Positions 63,508-64,000 of a stretch of DNA of 64,000 bases are shown in pieces. A model generated the notes under the pieces. The model saw only the letters and a program-made list of their open reading frames with translations. It was not told the origin of the DNA and ran no database searches. The stretch is from Sipunculus nudus (taxonomy: Eukaryota; Annelida; Sipuncula; Golfingiida; Sipunculidae), in the NCBI GenBank assembly GCA_026874595.1, contig CM049311.1, positions 47,497,676 through 47,561,675 on the forward strand. The letters run 5' to 3'. Position 1 is the first letter of the stretch, and every line of letters begins with the position of its first letter. The position numbers and the translations under genes were made by a program.

Positions 63508-64000
63508 CTGCATTCACATCATATCATTCATGACTGTACAATCAGCAACTTCTCTGTCAAAACCTGTACTGTTCATTGATTTTAATTACTCAGAAAGTAC
63601 CTTGTTTCCTAGTAGCAATGAGACTGGAATTTGTTGAAGCAATGAGATTTTAAATACAAATCTAACCAGAAGAGAGCTGAACACATATATTTTTCTACTT
63701 TACATGATAATTAAATATTAAAGGATTAAAGAAGTAATCAAGGTAATATATTTTAAATGGACAAATAAATTACAGGATATAAAATATAAATACTCCTTAG
63801 TGGAAACTACCTACTGCAGGCTGTGATAAAAGGTACCAAGAAAAATCTATGACAGAATTTCTTTTGGTCTGAAAAACAAGTGACCCATGGGTCATGACCC
63901 TCAACTGACAAGGAAGACATTCACAAAAGGAATTTTATCATCTGGATGCCAAATTTTGTATGTGGTAACTCCCTTCTAACTGTAGCAATTAAAGTTCTTC
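63508..64000. other. Sequence upstream of exon 1
   Basis: 493 bp of AT-rich sequence. It is either an intron or the 5' flank of the gene. I see no further dynein exon, CpG-rich promoter or convincing TATA context. Confidence 0.6.

Larger units (their letters stand above)
60733..63303 (-). other. Intron 1
   Basis: 2.57 kb. Carries a SINE (61178-61589) and a composite repeat (about 61616-63255), both listed separately. The remaining 0.4 kb next to exon 2 is plain AT-rich sequence. Confidence 0.8.

Noticed and set aside
61513-61589. A functional tRNA gene on the minus strand
   Set aside because: A and B boxes are recognisable, but the acceptor stem pairs poorly and it is joined to a SINE body, tail and target duplication.

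Overview
The window is eukaryotic nuclear DNA: AT-rich, intron-dense and full of tandem and interspersed repeats, with no bacterial-type gene organisation. Its repeat families (a tRNA-derived SINE, small TA-flanked MITEs, minisatellites, and a composite element ending in CCCCCGCC-type inverted ends) look like those of marine molluscs, most likely a bivalve. That taxonomic guess rests on general character and not on a search.

One gene fills the window. It lies on the minus strand, enters near 63.5 kb and leaves to the left of position 3330. I could join 36 coding exons whose splice phases all agree, giving about 6.0 kb of coding sequence (about 2,010 codons). They encode the N-terminal half of a dynein heavy chain: the tail (DHC_N1, exons 1-13), the neck and linker (DHC_N2, about exons 14-31) and the first AAA+ module (AAA1, exons 32-36). 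AAA2 to AAA6, the stalk and the C-terminus must lie left of position 1. The AAA1 motifs differ from axonemal and cytoplasmic dyneins: Walker A is GGTGVGKT, Walker B ends in FDD instead of FDE, and the usual NPGYAGRxELP stretch reads NPATSPAGYELP. Several serine/proline-rich inserts interrupt the tail, the linker and the AAA1/AAA2 junction. By elimination this best fits the divergent DNHD1 (dynein heavy chain domain-containing 1) lineage; that family assignment is inference.

The introns hold the rest. From left to right: a 25-bp satellite with higher-order structure (1-3175); a 52-bp array that copies the 3' splice site of exon 34 eleven times (4957-5560); two independent insertions, in opposite orientation, of a 2.5-3.3 kb long-inverted-repeat transposon with 9-bp (or 12-bp) target duplications (7519-10770 and 20830-23298); a pogo-like MITE (13220-13586); two decoy copies of the exon 23 donor (24.66-24.89 kb); a 278-bp tandem repeat (33.0-34.6 kb); a MITE-like repeat touching the exon 16 donor (37.3-37.5 kb); a 48-bp array beside the exon 15 acceptor (38.4-39.1 kb); a TA-flanked MITE (47.78-48.84 kb); a 21-bp array (54.95-55.22 kb); a 23-unit, 81-bp array that copies the end of exon 4 together with its 5' splice site (57.34-59.13 kb); and a SINE plus a composite repeat in intron 1 (61.2-63.25 kb).

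The most unusual theme is that tandem duplication has repeatedly crossed exon edges in this one gene, leaving runs of decoy donors and acceptors. The exon 4 array is in frame with the protein and open over most of its length, and one transposon insertion duplicated the native acceptor of exon 31.
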